A stretch of DNA of 64,000 bases from Aedoeadaptatus urinae (GTDB taxonomy: Bacteria > Bacillota > Clostridia > Tissierellales > Peptoniphilaceae). Positions 17,909 to 26,205 of this stretch are shown here, piece after piece. The number at the start of each line of letters is the position of its first letter. Within the stretch, counting starts at the first letter, position 1. The notes below the pieces were generated by a model that saw nothing but the letters and a program-made list of their open reading frames with translations, did no database searches and was not told where the DNA came from. The DNA is taken from the NCBI RefSeq assembly GCF_900155585.1, contig NZ_LT707416.1, positions 209,142-273,141 of the forward strand, given 5' to 3'. A program made the position numbers and the translations under genes.

Positions 17909-18400
17909 ATGGACAACAAGGAACGTTCAATGCAAGATGTGATGAATTCGATTTATTTGAAATACAAATTAAATTTCTACAAGAACCTTTATCGGAACAA
18001 TCGTCAGCCCGATTCTTTAACGGTTATGGAAAAATTTTGTGCCGAAGCCATTTACGCCTTGCAAGGTCCCACCATTAACGAGCTGGCCAATTTTATTCGC
18101 GTAAGCCAACCCAATGCCGCCTACAAGGTGAATAATCTGGTGGAAAAGGGCCACGTGGAAAAAGTCCGCAGTCAAAAAGACCGCCGCCAGGTCCATCTGT
18201 TTGTTACGGATAAATTTAAAAAATACTACCAAGTCAATTACGATTTCGTCGAAGACGTTCAAAAATGCTTGGAAGACAAGGTGCCCGAAGAAAAAATGCA
18301 GGTCTTTAAGGAAGTGCTGGAGGTATTGGACGACGGCATTGTGGAAGCGGTGACGGAAGAAATAGACGAAGCCTACAGCAGTGACCACACCAAGCTTTAG
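17909..18400 (+). CDS. MarR-family transcriptional regulator
   Basis: A 163-residue winged-helix protein. The MarR core is clear: FIRVSQPNAAYKVNNLVEKGHVEKVRSQKDRRQVHLFVT contains the recognition helix and the DRR wing motif (about residues 68-105). Ligand and target are unknown. The start ATG 17909 follows AAGTGAGG. A 67-residue gene follows 2 bases after the stop. A terminator then ends the unit. Confidence 0.9.
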   Translation: MDNKERSMQDVMNSIYLKYKLNFYKNLYRNNRQPDSLTVMEKFCAEAIYALQGPTINELANFIRVSQPNAAYKVNNLVEKGHVEKVRSQKDRRQVHLFVTDKFKKYYQVNYDFVEDVQKCLEDKVPEEKMQVFKEVLEVLDDGIVEAVTEEIDEAYSSDHTKL

Positions 18401-18402
18401 TC

Positions 18403-18606
18403 ATGGACTTAAAATCGTTGCGCCGATTTCGGCGATTGGAAAAGGATATGCTCCGCACCGAAAAGGCCTATGTCCACGATCTGATGGAGGTTATGGATTT
18501 TAAAGGTGAAGCCGATATGGCCGCCATGGAAGAAAAGCAAAAGGGCTTTGAAGATGCCATTAAAGAGTTTAAAGTCGCTCTGTACGGCGATGAAAACAAG
18601 GGATGA
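18403..18606 (+). CDS. Small hypothetical protein coupled to the MarR regulator
   Basis: A 67-residue charged, largely helical protein (LRRFRRLEKDMLRTEKAY onward, likely coiled coil), with no membrane segment or metal motif. It begins two bases after the MarR stop and is followed by a terminator, so it is co-transcribed with MarR and may modulate it; no family is recognised. Confidence 0.6.
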   Translation: MDLKSLRRFRRLEKDMLRTEKAYVHDLMEVMDFKGEADMAAMEEKQKGFEDAIKEFKVALYGDENKG

Positions 18607-18609
18607 AAG

Positions 18610-18640
18610 GCTCCGGGGGATAGCCCTCGGAGCTTTTTTA
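18610..18640 (+). terminator. Terminator after the MarR unit
   Basis: GCTCCGGGGG (18610-18619) pairs with CCCTCGGAGC (18624-18633) around ATAG, followed by six Ts. Confidence 0.88.
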
Positions 18641-18642
18641 AT

Positions 18643-18678
18643 GTCTTAACGCCGTCTTAACGGTCTCTCCGTTACAAT
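18643..18678 (+). promoter_or_regulatory. Direct-repeat activator site and promoter of the redox module
   Basis: GTCTTAACG occurs twice, at 18643-18651 and 18654-18662, an 11-bp step typical of OmpR/PhoB-family response regulators. A -10 like TACAAT lies at 18673-18678. The -35 position falls inside the repeats and has no consensus hexamer, which fits an activator-dependent promoter. The OmpR-type regulator encoded at 20940 is the obvious candidate; this is inference. Confidence 0.5.
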
Positions 18679-18708
18679 AGCCTTAACATAAAAAAAAGGA
18701 GTGTTGAC

Positions 18709-19833
18709 ATGAACAAGAAGATGAAAAAGATATTAGCCGCCGGTCTAATTGCAAGTCTGAGTATCGGACTCATGGCCTGCGAGAAGAAAGACAACCGCCG
18801 GGAGGACCATCCGGAGGAAGTGGAAAGCGTGGAAGCTTCCAAAGCCGGCATGAGCAACGAAATGATCAAGCCCGCCGACTACGCCTGGCAGGTAAAGGAT
18901 ACTTACGAATTCCCCTACATGGGTGCAAAAATCACCTTGCCCAAAACCCTGCAGGACATGATGACGAAAAAAGACGTGATCATGCTGGACGATCAGTCCT
19001 TAGGCGACAAAAACGAAATCAAGTACGCCATGCTCACCTTCTCCGCCTTAACGGAAGAGGATAAGAACAAGGAAATTCCCAAAATGGGCGACGAATACCC
19101 GAAGTGGCTGGAAGCCATTAAGCGGGCGGGCACCCTGGGTATCTACGAAAAATCCATGGACGAAGCCGCCATTAGCAAGGTAACGAAATGCGACACCCAC
19201 ACCAAGCTCGGCGAAAGCCAAGACGGCAAGTATAATTACTACCTGTCTACGGCTGGCGATGTGGATGCGTCTATTTTGGAAGCATTAAAGGGCGTAAAGC
19301 TTGAAACCATGGAACGCGCGCCTATGGCTGAAAACGGCTACGTCTTCCAAGAAAAGGAAATGGAGCAGACCTCCGATGCAAAAACCGTCGCCCCCTTGAA
19401 GACCCAAGACATCGACGGCAAGGCCTTTACCGATGCGGATTTCGCGAAAAACAAATTGACCATGGTCAATGTCTTCGCCACCTGGTGTACGGCTTGTATT
19501 CAGGAAATTCCCGATCTGGAAAAGTTAAATAAAGAAATGAAAGACAAAGGCGTCGGCGTCGTCGGCGTGGTCATGGACACCCACGAGGACGGAAAAGACA
19601 TTCCCGATGCTCTGGACAAGGCCAAGGCCATTCAAAGCAAGTTAAAGACCACCTACCCCTTCTTAAAACCCGACGACAAATTAATGAACGGCCGCCTTGG
19701 GGGCATTCAAGCCCTGCCGGAAACCTTCTTCGTCGACAGCAAGGGCAATATCGTCGGCGAAACCTACTCCGGCGCCAAGAGCCTGGAGGAATGGAAGGCC
19801 GTGGTGGAAAAAGAACTGAAGAACGTGAAGTAA
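18709..19833 (+). CDS. TlpA-like thioredoxin-domain lipoprotein
   Basis: A 374-residue exported lipoprotein. The signal peptide ends in the lipobox LMAC (Cys24), and an extracellular domain of about 200 residues of unknown fold follows. The C-terminal thioredoxin/TlpA domain has the WCTAC redox motif (Cys260, Cys263) and the cis-proline loop ALPETFF. It would reduce or isomerise disulfides outside the membrane. The next two genes encode a CXXC membrane peptide and a polyferredoxin that could pass electrons to it. The promoter has a response-regulator-like direct repeat. Confidence 0.88.
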   Translation: MNKKMKKILAAGLIASLSIGLMACEKKDNRREDHPEEVESVEASKAGMSNEMIKPADYAWQVKDTYEFPYMGAKITLPKTLQDMMTKKDVIMLDDQSLGDKNEIKYAMLTFSALTEEDKNKEIPKMGDEYPKWLEAIKRAGTLGIYEKSMDEAAISKVTKCDTHTKLGESQDGKYNYYLSTAGDVDASILEALKGVKLETMERAPMAENGYVFQEKEMEQTSDAKTVAPLKTQDIDGKAFTDADFAKNKLTMVNVFATWCTACIQEIPDLEKLNKEMKDKGVGVVGVVMDTHEDGKDIPDALDKAKAIQSKLKTTYPFLKPDDKLMNGRLGGIQALPETFFVDSKGNIVGETYSGAKSLEEWKAVVEKELKNVK

Positions 19834-19834
19834 G

Positions 19835-19984
19835 ATGACGAAAGAAAAATGTCGCGCCTATTTAGGTCCCGCCATCCTCCTCGCCTCCGTGGCCATGATG
19901 GCCTTCGGCATTCACCGGGGAGAGATGCAAGTAGTCCTTGAGAAGGCCGTAAGAATTTGCATGGAGTGTATCGGCATTGGCTAG
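19835..19984 (+). CDS. CD1871A-family small CXXC membrane protein
   Basis: A 49-residue protein starting at ATG 19835, one base after the upstream stop. It has one membrane helix (GPAILLASVAMMAFGIHRGE) and ends VRICMECIGIG with a CXXC pair at the membrane edge. This matches the pattern of the CD1871A CXXC family as I remember it, which is found beside polyferredoxin and thioredoxin-like genes in clostridia. It overlaps the next gene by 8 bases. A small redox carrier between ferredoxin protein and lipoprotein is plausible but unproven. Confidence 0.8.
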   Translation: MTKEKCRAYLGPAILLASVAMMAFGIHRGEMQVVLEKAVRICMECIGIG

Positions 19985-20870
19985 TAAAAAGAAGTCTATG
20001 AAAGAAACGAAGCGCCACCTGTTTCAAAGCCTGTGGTTTCTCGCCACCAATTCCTATTTTGAAGGCTTTAAAACGGGAAAAATCTATGAAGGCAAGATGA
20101 AAAACCTCTGCGTGCCGGGAATGAATTGCTACTCCTGTCCCGGCGCCAAGGGGGCCTGCCCCATCGGGGCCTTGCAGGCCGTTATGGGAAATATGAATTA
20201 CAAATTCGCCTTTTACGTGGTGGGTTTTCTCTTCTTCATCGGCGCCCTTATGGGCCGCTTCGTCTGCGGATGGCTCTGCCCCTTCGGTTTGGTGCAGGAC
20301 CTTCTTCATAAAATCCCCTTTCCGAAAAAAATCAAAACCTTTAAAGCCGACAAGTATTTGAGAAAAGCAAAATACGCTATCCTGCTGATCTTCGTCCTGA
20401 TCCTTCCCCTTTTTCTCGTGGACGTCTTAGGTCAGGGCTCCCCCTATTTCTGCAAACTCATCTGTCCCGTGGGCATGCTGGAAGGCGGCCTGCCCCTGGT
20501 TTGGAAAAACGAAAGCATGAGAGGCGCCGTGGGCTTTTTGTACGCGTGGAAAGGATCTATCCTCGCCGTGACGATTATCCTGAGCCTGATGATCTATCGC
20601 CCCTTCTGCAAATACATTTGTCCCCTGGGGGCGGTGTACTCCCTCTTCAATCCCATTTCCGTTTTTAAATACCGACTGGATAAAGAAGCCTGCGTTCACT
20701 GCGGCGCCTGTGCGAGGGCCTGCAAGATGAATGTGGATCCCGTGGAAAACGAAAACGCCGCCGAGTGCATTCGCTGCGGTCAATGCGAAAAGGCCTGCCC
20801 CACCGGCGCCATTTCGAAAGGCATCTGTGCCATGGAAAAAAAAGATATGAAAGAACTACCTGAAAACTAA
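19977..20870 (+). CDS. NapH/CcdA-like membrane polyferredoxin (4Fe-4S)
   Basis: A 297-residue membrane iron-sulfur protein with several helices. Cysteine motifs in order: CVPGMNCYSCPGAKGACP near residue 43, CGWLCPFG, CKLICPVG, CKYICPLG, and two C-terminal ferredoxin clusters CVHCGACARAC and CIRCGQCEKACPTG. It probably moves electrons across or along the membrane to thiol carriers encoded just upstream. I keep TTG 19977, which has GGAGTG at good spacing and overlaps the CXXC gene by 8 bases; ATG 19998 is the alternative start. A terminator follows. Confidence 0.85.
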   Translation: MASKKKSMKETKRHLFQSLWFLATNSYFEGFKTGKIYEGKMKNLCVPGMNCYSCPGAKGACPIGALQAVMGNMNYKFAFYVVGFLFFIGALMGRFVCGWLCPFGLVQDLLHKIPFPKKIKTFKADKYLRKAKYAILLIFVLILPLFLVDVLGQGSPYFCKLICPVGMLEGGLPLVWKNESMRGAVGFLYAWKGSILAVTIILSLMIYRPFCKYICPLGAVYSLFNPISVFKYRLDKEACVHCGACARACKMNVDPVENENAAECIRCGQCEKACPTGAISKGICAMEKKDMKELPEN

Positions 20871-20880
20871 AAGATTCGAA

Positions 20881-20912
20881 AACGCAAGGAGGCCCGGCCT
20901 GTTTGCGTTTTT
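20881..20912 (+). terminator. Terminator after the redox module
   Basis: AACGCAAGGAGGCC (20881-20894) pairs, with two mismatches, with GGCCTGTTTGCGTT (20896-20909), followed by five Ts. A -10-like TATAAT (20915-20920) for the next operon follows at once. Confidence 0.75.
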
Positions 20913-20939
20913 GCTATAATGAGAAAAAAGGAGGGAAGT

Positions 20940-21611
20940 ATGCGACTTTTAATCGTGGAAGACGAAAAGGATTTGTTGGAGAGCATCGCCGAAGGGCTGC
21001 GCCTCTCGGGCTACGCCGTGGATACGGCAGCGGACGGGGCGGAGGCGGAGGATCTCTTTTGGAGCGAAACCTACGACCTCATCGTTTTGGATATCAATCT
21101 TCCGAAAATCGACGGCTTCACCCTGCTGGAGGAAATTCGCGAGGAAGACAAGCAGGTCAATGTCATTATGCTGACCGCTCGCACCCAAGTGGCGGATCGG
21201 GTCAAGGGGCTGGATCTCGGCGCCAACGACTACTTAATCAAGCCCTTCCACTTCGACGAGCTGGAAGCGCGGATCCGCTCCCTGCTCCGCAGAAAGCAGG
21301 TAGTGGAAGACAAGATCATTCACTACAAAAGTCTGTCCTTCGACACGGCAACGAAGAGCCTCACCGCCGGCGGCGAGGTCATTAAGCTCACGGCGAAGGA
21401 GCGGGGCATTTTCGAATACCTGATCTTAAATCAGGGCCGCTACGTTTCCGCCGAGGAGCTCATGGAACATGTGTGGGACATGAACGTCAGCGACGTGTCC
21501 AATGCCGTGCGGGTGCACATGTCCGCCCTTCGGCGAAAGATTAAAGAAGCCACCGGAGAAAACATCATTCGAAACGAAATCGGAAGGGGTTATATGATTG
21601 ACAGGGAATAA
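20940..21611 (+). CDS. OmpR-family response regulator
   Basis: A 223-residue two-domain regulator. In the receiver domain the phospho-acceptor is Asp51 (YDLIVLDINLP) and the conserved lysine is Lys101 (DYLIKPF). A C-terminal winged helix follows (VRVHMSALRRKIKEATGEN). The start ATG 20940 has a strong AAGGAGGG site. The gene overlaps the histidine kinase by 14 bases. It probably controls the redox module upstream, whose promoter carries an 11-bp-spaced direct repeat. Confidence 0.95.
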   Translation: MRLLIVEDEKDLLESIAEGLRLSGYAVDTAADGAEAEDLFWSETYDLIVLDINLPKIDGFTLLEEIREEDKQVNVIMLTARTQVADRVKGLDLGANDYLIKPFHFDELEARIRSLLRRKQVVEDKIIHYKSLSFDTATKSLTAGGEVIKLTAKERGIFEYLILNQGRYVSAEELMEHVWDMNVSDVSNAVRVHMSALRRKIKEATGENIIRNEIGRGYMIDRE

Positions 21612-22734
21612 AAGAACGGATCGCTCCATTATTTTTAAACTGACGGCGGCGAGCCTCGCCGTCTTTATGATCATGCTGATCCTCTCCAATTTTCTCATTA
21701 CCCGGCGGCAGGCGGACATCGCCTCAAACCTCACGGCTCAAGTGGAAAGTCGCATGAAGGGAAAATCCGCTGCCGACGAATCGGTTATGGTATTTATCGA
21801 CGAGGACGAGATTCGCCATTTGGCGGATTTCAAGCTCTACGCCCTGGGGGTCTTTCTCGCCACCGGGCTCTTAGGCGGCGGAATCTTTATCCTGCTCATT
21901 CGCCGCACCCTCAGCCCCTTGGAGGCCCTTACGAAAAAAGTGGCGGCCACGGACATGGACGCCATGGCGCAAAAAGACAGCCTGGTTTTAGAAAAGGGCG
22001 CCTACGAAATCGTCGCCCTGTCCGAAGCCTTTCAAAAGACCCTGGATAAAATTTACGACAATTACGAAAAAGAGCGGCTCTTTTCCGTGAACGTAGCCCA
22101 CGAGCTGCGCACGCCATTGGCGGTGCTCAGGACCAAGGTGGACGTGTTCAAGAAGAAGAGAGAGACCATGGATCCGGAGCTCGCCGCCTTTGTTCAGAGC
22201 ATGGAAAAAAATATCCGCCGCCTCTCCGATTTAGTGGAAGAGATTTTGTTCTTAGGTCGCGACGCCGCTCCCGTCCTTCGTCCCGTAAACGTGAAGGAAT
22301 TGGCCCGGGAGCTGGTGCTGGATCTGGAAGAAAAGGCCGCGGGAAAAAACGTGGCCCTCGCCGTGGAAGGGGAGGATGTGATCCTTCAAACCGACGACGC
22401 CCTTTTGGAGCGGGCCTTGTATAATCTCTTGGACAACGCCGTGAAATACAATAAGCCCGGTGGAAAGGTGGTCATTTCTTTCGCAGAAGACAAAGAGAAG
22501 GCCATCGTCTCCGTCGCCGACACGGGCATGGGCATGAATGAGGAAGACAAGGCCAAGGCCTTCGACCTCTTTTACCGCGCCGATCCGTCGAGAAATCACG
22601 ACGGCTACGGCGTGGGCCTCGCTTTGGTAAAGGAAATCGCCCGCCGCCTGGAGGGAAGAATCGACATTCGAGACAACGAGCCTACGGGGACGATTTTCGA
22701 CTTCACCCTTCCGAAAAAAGAGGAACGGCCATAG
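21598..22734 (+). CDS. Sensor histidine kinase
   Basis: A 378-residue kinase starting at TTG 21598 behind GGAAGGGG. Two membrane helices (about 13-31 and 74-98) enclose only a short outer loop of about 40 residues. A HAMP-like linker, the dimerisation box VNVAHELRTPL (phospho-acceptor His168) and a HATPase domain (LLDNAVKYN, DTGMGM, GYGVGLALV) follow. With so small an external loop it may sense the membrane or a membrane protein such as the adjacent redox module rather than a soluble ligand. Confidence 0.94.
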   Translation: MTGNKRTDRSIIFKLTAASLAVFMIMLILSNFLITRRQADIASNLTAQVESRMKGKSAADESVMVFIDEDEIRHLADFKLYALGVFLATGLLGGGIFILLIRRTLSPLEALTKKVAATDMDAMAQKDSLVLEKGAYEIVALSEAFQKTLDKIYDNYEKERLFSVNVAHELRTPLAVLRTKVDVFKKKRETMDPELAAFVQSMEKNIRRLSDLVEEILFLGRDAAPVLRPVNVKELARELVLDLEEKAAGKNVALAVEGEDVILQTDDALLERALYNLLDNAVKYNKPGGKVVISFAEDKEKAIVSVADTGMGMNEEDKAKAFDLFYRADPSRNHDGYGVGLALVKEIARRLEGRIDIRDNEPTGTIFDFTLPKKEERP

Positions 22735-22822
22735 AAAAACAAAATACTGGATTTTTCACATAGATTCGATCCTATGCTATGATAGTTAGGAGAATATAGA
22801 AAAATCAGAAAGGAAGATCATT

Positions 22823-23743
22823 ATGGCATTTATCGACCGCGTACCGGAAGAATTTCGCACCACCGGTCCCGTCGGCGTCCTGCAATTAAATATTACGGGC
22901 AAATGCAATTTGCGATGCGCTCACTGCCACGTCATGAAAAATTCCGAATTCGACGAAATGTCGAAGGAAACCATGGACAAATGCATGGAGGCATTGAAGA
23001 AGCACCGCTTCCATACGGTGGACATTACCGGCGGCGAGCCGACGACCCATCCCCTCCTCATTCCTTTTATCCGCGAGGTGAGCGAGTATACCGACGACAT
23101 TATCCTTCGGACCAATGCCGTGGCCATCGACAAAAATCCCGAGCTTATGGAGCTCTTGGATGAAAAGAATATCCACGTCGTCGTGTCCCTGCCCTGTTAC
23201 ACGGAAGAAAACGTGGACTCCCAACGAGGCGAAGGCACCTTTAAGCACGTGATCCCCAATTTGCGGAAGCTCAACGCCATGGGCTACGGCAGCAAGAAGG
23301 ACCTGTCCCTGGTGAACAATCCCCTGGGCGCCTATTTGCCCGGCCCTCAAGAGGGCTTAGAGGCCGATTACCGCAAGTATTTGGAAGAAGAGGGCGTGGA
23401 ATTTTCCGAGCTCTTCACCATTACCAATATGCCCATGGGCTATTTCGGCGACAAGCTGCGGGAGGAAGGCATTGAAGAGGAGTACATGAAGCTCTTGGAG
23501 GACAATTTCAATCCCGACACCGTGGAAAACCTCATGTGCCGCTTCCAAATTTCCGTGGACCCCAAGGGCCGCATCTACGACTGCGATTTCCATCAAGCGG
23601 AAAGAATCCCCGCCGCCACCTATAAGACCATCGACGAGGTGATCGAAGCCGACGAGCTGTCCCGCCCCATCGTGTGGAAGGAATACTGCTACGGCTGCAC
23701 GGCCGGAGCCGGAAGCAGCTGCGGCGGCGCATTGGCGGAATAA
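22823..23743 (+). CDS. ArsS-like radical SAM/Cys-rich protein (DUF3641 family)
   Basis: A 306-residue radical SAM enzyme. The iron-sulfur motif is CNLRCAHC (Cys28, Cys32, Cys35) and GGEPTTHP follows for SAM binding. The second half matches the DUF3641/ArsS pattern: VNNPLGAYLPGPQ, TITNMPMGYF, then GRIYDCDFHQ and the Cys-rich end CYGCTAGAGSSCGGALAE. ArsS forms arsenosugar precursors in other bacteria, but no arsenic genes are near, so the substrate here is open. Some relatives use selenocysteine; here the positions are cysteine codons. ATG 22823 follows AAGGAAGA. Confidence 0.82.
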   Translation: MAFIDRVPEEFRTTGPVGVLQLNITGKCNLRCAHCHVMKNSEFDEMSKETMDKCMEALKKHRFHTVDITGGEPTTHPLLIPFIREVSEYTDDIILRTNAVAIDKNPELMELLDEKNIHVVVSLPCYTEENVDSQRGEGTFKHVIPNLRKLNAMGYGSKKDLSLVNNPLGAYLPGPQEGLEADYRKYLEEEGVEFSELFTITNMPMGYFGDKLREEGIEEEYMKLLEDNFNPDTVENLMCRFQISVDPKGRIYDCDFHQAERIPAATYKTIDEVIEADELSRPIVWKEYCYGCTAGAGSSCGGALAE

Positions 23744-23752
23744 GAAAGTGAC

Positions 23753-23835
23753 GAGAGCGACCCCATAAAATCGGATTTAATCGAGTGAGCATTTCGCTTG
23801 CTCGATTTTTTTTACATACTATTCCTTCGCGGCAT
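23753..23835 (-). mobile_element. Remnant of an IS150-group element end
   Basis: This stretch is about 90 percent identical by eye to the reverse complement of the right end of the intact element at 54391-55946. It shares the CGACCCCATAAA end, the 12-bp hairpin and the following T-rich tail with TTTACAT. The match fades after about 23835, so only the terminal 80 or so bases of an old, oppositely oriented copy remain. Confidence 0.75.
23779..23813 (+). terminator. Terminator of the ArsS-like gene, derived from the IS end
   Basis: AATCGAGTGAGC (23779-23790) pairs over 12 bp (two wobble pairs) with GCTTGCTCGATT (23796-23807) around ATTTC, followed by eight Ts. The hairpin is part of the IS remnant. 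Confidence 0.85.
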
Positions 23836-23922
23836 TGCCTCGGGAGCAGGCCGATAATTCCGTTGTTGCGAGAAATCTATGCTATAATAAATCCGTAAAA
23901 AGTATGAAAAGGGGGAAGACTT

Positions 23923-25431
23923 TTGCTTAACAGCTTAGCGAACTATCTGGAAGAGAGTGCCCGTCGCTTTCCGGACAAATTGGCTTTGTCCGACGAAAAA
24001 CTGGAACTGACCTTTCGACAAATGCGAGAAGCCGCTCAAAAAGTCGCCTCGTATATATGCAGGGAATATGGCGCAAAAAATCGCCCCGTGGCCGTGGAGG
24101 TGGATCGGGCGAGCCAATCCGTCGTCCTTTTTCTGGGCGTCCTCTACAGCGGAAATTTCTATGTACCCATGGACAAGCGCATGCCGAAGGAGCGCATGGC
24201 GCAAATTTTAGACGACGTGGATCCCCTTCTCTGTCTGGGCATCAAAGAAAAAAATATCTTCAACGACTTTGCTTATCCGGCGAAGAGCTACGACGCCCTT
24301 ATGGAAGAAGAAATCGACGAGAGCGGGGTTGAAAGGGCCGTAAAGGGAACCATCGACATGGATCCCGCCTACATGATCTACACCTCCGGCTCCACCGGCC
24401 GCCCGAAAGGCGTCGTCATCAGCCATCGCATGGTCATGGATTTTGCGGATTTTCTTTCCTGCACCTTCTCCATTACCGGGGAAGACATTATCGCCAATCA
24501 GGCGCCCTTCTACTTCGATTGCTCGGTAAAGGGGATTTACCAAATGCTCAGAAACGGCGCTACTTTATATATTTTGCGGCCGTCTTATTTTATGTTCCCT
24601 ATTAAGGCCGTGGAATTTTTTAACGAAAAAAAAGTCACCACCCTTCTTTGGGCCACATCGGGGCTCAATATTATTTCCGGCTCCGGGGCATTGAGCAAGA
24701 TCAAGCCGACGACTTTAAAGCGGGTCTTCTTTTCCGGCGAAACCCTTTACGGAAAAAATTACCTGCCCTGGAAAGAAGCCTGCGCACCGGATGCCCGCTT
24801 CATCAATCTTTACGGCCCCACGGAAGTGACGGTGGACTGCTGCTACTACGAAATCCATCGCGAATTCAGCGCCGAAGAGGTGATTCCCATCGGCGGTGCC
24901 TGCCCGAATATGGAGGTTTTTCTCCTGGACGAGAAAGACGAGCCCGTCGCCGGGGAGGGACTCGGGGAAATTTGCGCCCGAGGAACGGGAATTGCCTACG
25001 GCTATTACAAGGATCCCGAGAAGACGGAAGCCGTCTTCGTTCAAAATCCCCGCCACGGAAATTACCGGGACATTATCTACCGAACCGGTGACCTGGCTCG
25101 CACCAACGAGCACGGGGAATTGATCTTCGTCTCCAGAAAGGATCAACAGATCAAGCATCAGGGCAATCGCATCGAGCTGGGAGAGTTGGAAGCGGCGGCC
25201 AATAAAATCGAGAGCGTGAGAGAATCCGTGGCCTTTTACGATTACGAGGCCAGGAGCATTATTCTCGCCTACAGCGGCGAGGAAGATGGCGCCCTTTCCC
25301 ATAAGCTGAAGGAGCAAGTGCCGAAATACATGTTGCCGGCCGAGATTTTATTTTATGAGAAATTCCCTTATAATAGAAACGGTAAAATCGACCGCACGAG
25401 GATAAAGGCGGATTACGATGAAAAAAATTGA
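23923..25431 (+). CDS. DltA-like amino acid adenylation enzyme
   Basis: A 502-residue stand-alone adenylation enzyme that activates a carboxylic substrate with ATP and loads it on a carrier protein. Motifs: TSGSTGRPKG (154-163), YGPTE (297-301), YRTGD (386-390), SRKDQQIKHQGNRIELGELE, and the catalytic lysine in NGKIDR (Lys488). DltA for D-alanine is the closest classic relative, but the neighbours differ from a standard dlt operon, so the substrate may be another amino or short acid. The start TTG 23923 has GGGGGAAG. It overlaps the GNAT gene by 14 bases. Confidence 0.82.
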   Translation: MLNSLANYLEESARRFPDKLALSDEKLELTFRQMREAAQKVASYICREYGAKNRPVAVEVDRASQSVVLFLGVLYSGNFYVPMDKRMPKERMAQILDDVDPLLCLGIKEKNIFNDFAYPAKSYDALMEEEIDESGVERAVKGTIDMDPAYMIYTSGSTGRPKGVVISHRMVMDFADFLSCTFSITGEDIIANQAPFYFDCSVKGIYQMLRNGATLYILRPSYFMFPIKAVEFFNEKKVTTLLWATSGLNIISGSGALSKIKPTTLKRVFFSGETLYGKNYLPWKEACAPDARFINLYGPTEVTVDCCYYEIHREFSAEEVIPIGGACPNMEVFLLDEKDEPVAGEGLGEICARGTGIAYGYYKDPEKTEAVFVQNPRHGNYRDIIYRTGDLARTNEHGELIFVSRKDQQIKHQGNRIELGELEAAANKIESVRESVAFYDYEARSIILAYSGEEDGALSHKLKEQVPKYMLPAEILFYEKFPYNRNGKIDRTRIKADYDEKN

Positions 25432-26203
25432 AACGATCGCGGAATTTAACGAGATCTTCAGGGCCAATTTGTCGAAAAAGGGCTTTTCCAATCTGGAGGG
25501 CCTGCTTTTCGATGCCGAAGGGCTGATCCGTCAGGGGACGCTTTTCTACGAGCCCGTGGACGGAGGCGTCTTCTTTTTTCAAGACGAGGGGGCTTATTTT
25601 CAAACCTACCACGCCTTGAAGGGCGACGTGACTTCCGCCATCTGCCCCCGTCGGGAGAAGCCCTGTATCTTGGATTTTATTTTTAAACCGGGGAAGGAAG
25701 GGGCCTTTCCCGCCCTTTTGGAAGAGGGCGGCTGGCGCCCCTATATGAAGAGGCGCTCCGCTACCATGGACGTGGGCGAGGCGGCGAGGGCCGGGGTCCT
25801 CGCCCGGGAAGAGGATGCGGAGAAAATTACGGAGCTTCAGTGGAACCACATCGACCCCTACACCGGCCACTGTCTGCCCGTAGATGAGATGGCGGAGGAA
25901 ATAAAAAACGAACGCGTCTTTGCATCTTATGACGGCGCACGGCTCCGCGGCTATCTCAGGTATTCGAGCCGCTCTCGCCACTTGATTTTGGAAAACATCG
26001 TCGTCTCCCCGGGCGCCAGAGGCGAGGGCGTGGGAAGAGAATTGGTCGAGATGCTTATGGCTGTGGCGAAAGAGAAGGGTTTTTCCGCCATACGCCTGTG
26101 GGTTCGGGAAGACAACGAGGCGGCCATTCGCCTCTACGGCGGCTTTCCCTTCCGCTTCGGCGACTATGAATGTGTGAATTATATTTTAGAGGAAATGAGG
26201 TAA
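25418..26203 (+). CDS. GNAT-family N-acetyltransferase inside the Dlt-like operon
   Basis: A 261-residue protein whose C-terminal half is a GNAT domain: ENIVVSPGARGEGVGRELVEMLM is the acetyl-CoA binding motif A (about residues 189-211), followed by SAIRLWVREDNEAAIRLYGGFPF. The N-terminal half is a second, more diverged domain, possibly another GNAT-like lobe. It overlaps the adenylation gene and precedes the carrier protein. Standard dlt operons lack such a gene; it could acylate the amino group of the activated substrate before transfer. That role is inference. Confidence 0.8.
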   Translation: MKKIETIAEFNEIFRANLSKKGFSNLEGLLFDAEGLIRQGTLFYEPVDGGVFFFQDEGAYFQTYHALKGDVTSAICPRREKPCILDFIFKPGKEGAFPALLEEGGWRPYMKRRSATMDVGEAARAGVLAREEDAEKITELQWNHIDPYTGHCLPVDEMAEEIKNERVFASYDGARLRGYLRYSSRSRHLILENIVVSPGARGEGVGRELVEMLMAVAKEKGFSAIRLWVREDNEAAIRLYGGFPFRFGDYECVNYILEEMR

Positions 26204-26205
26204 GG

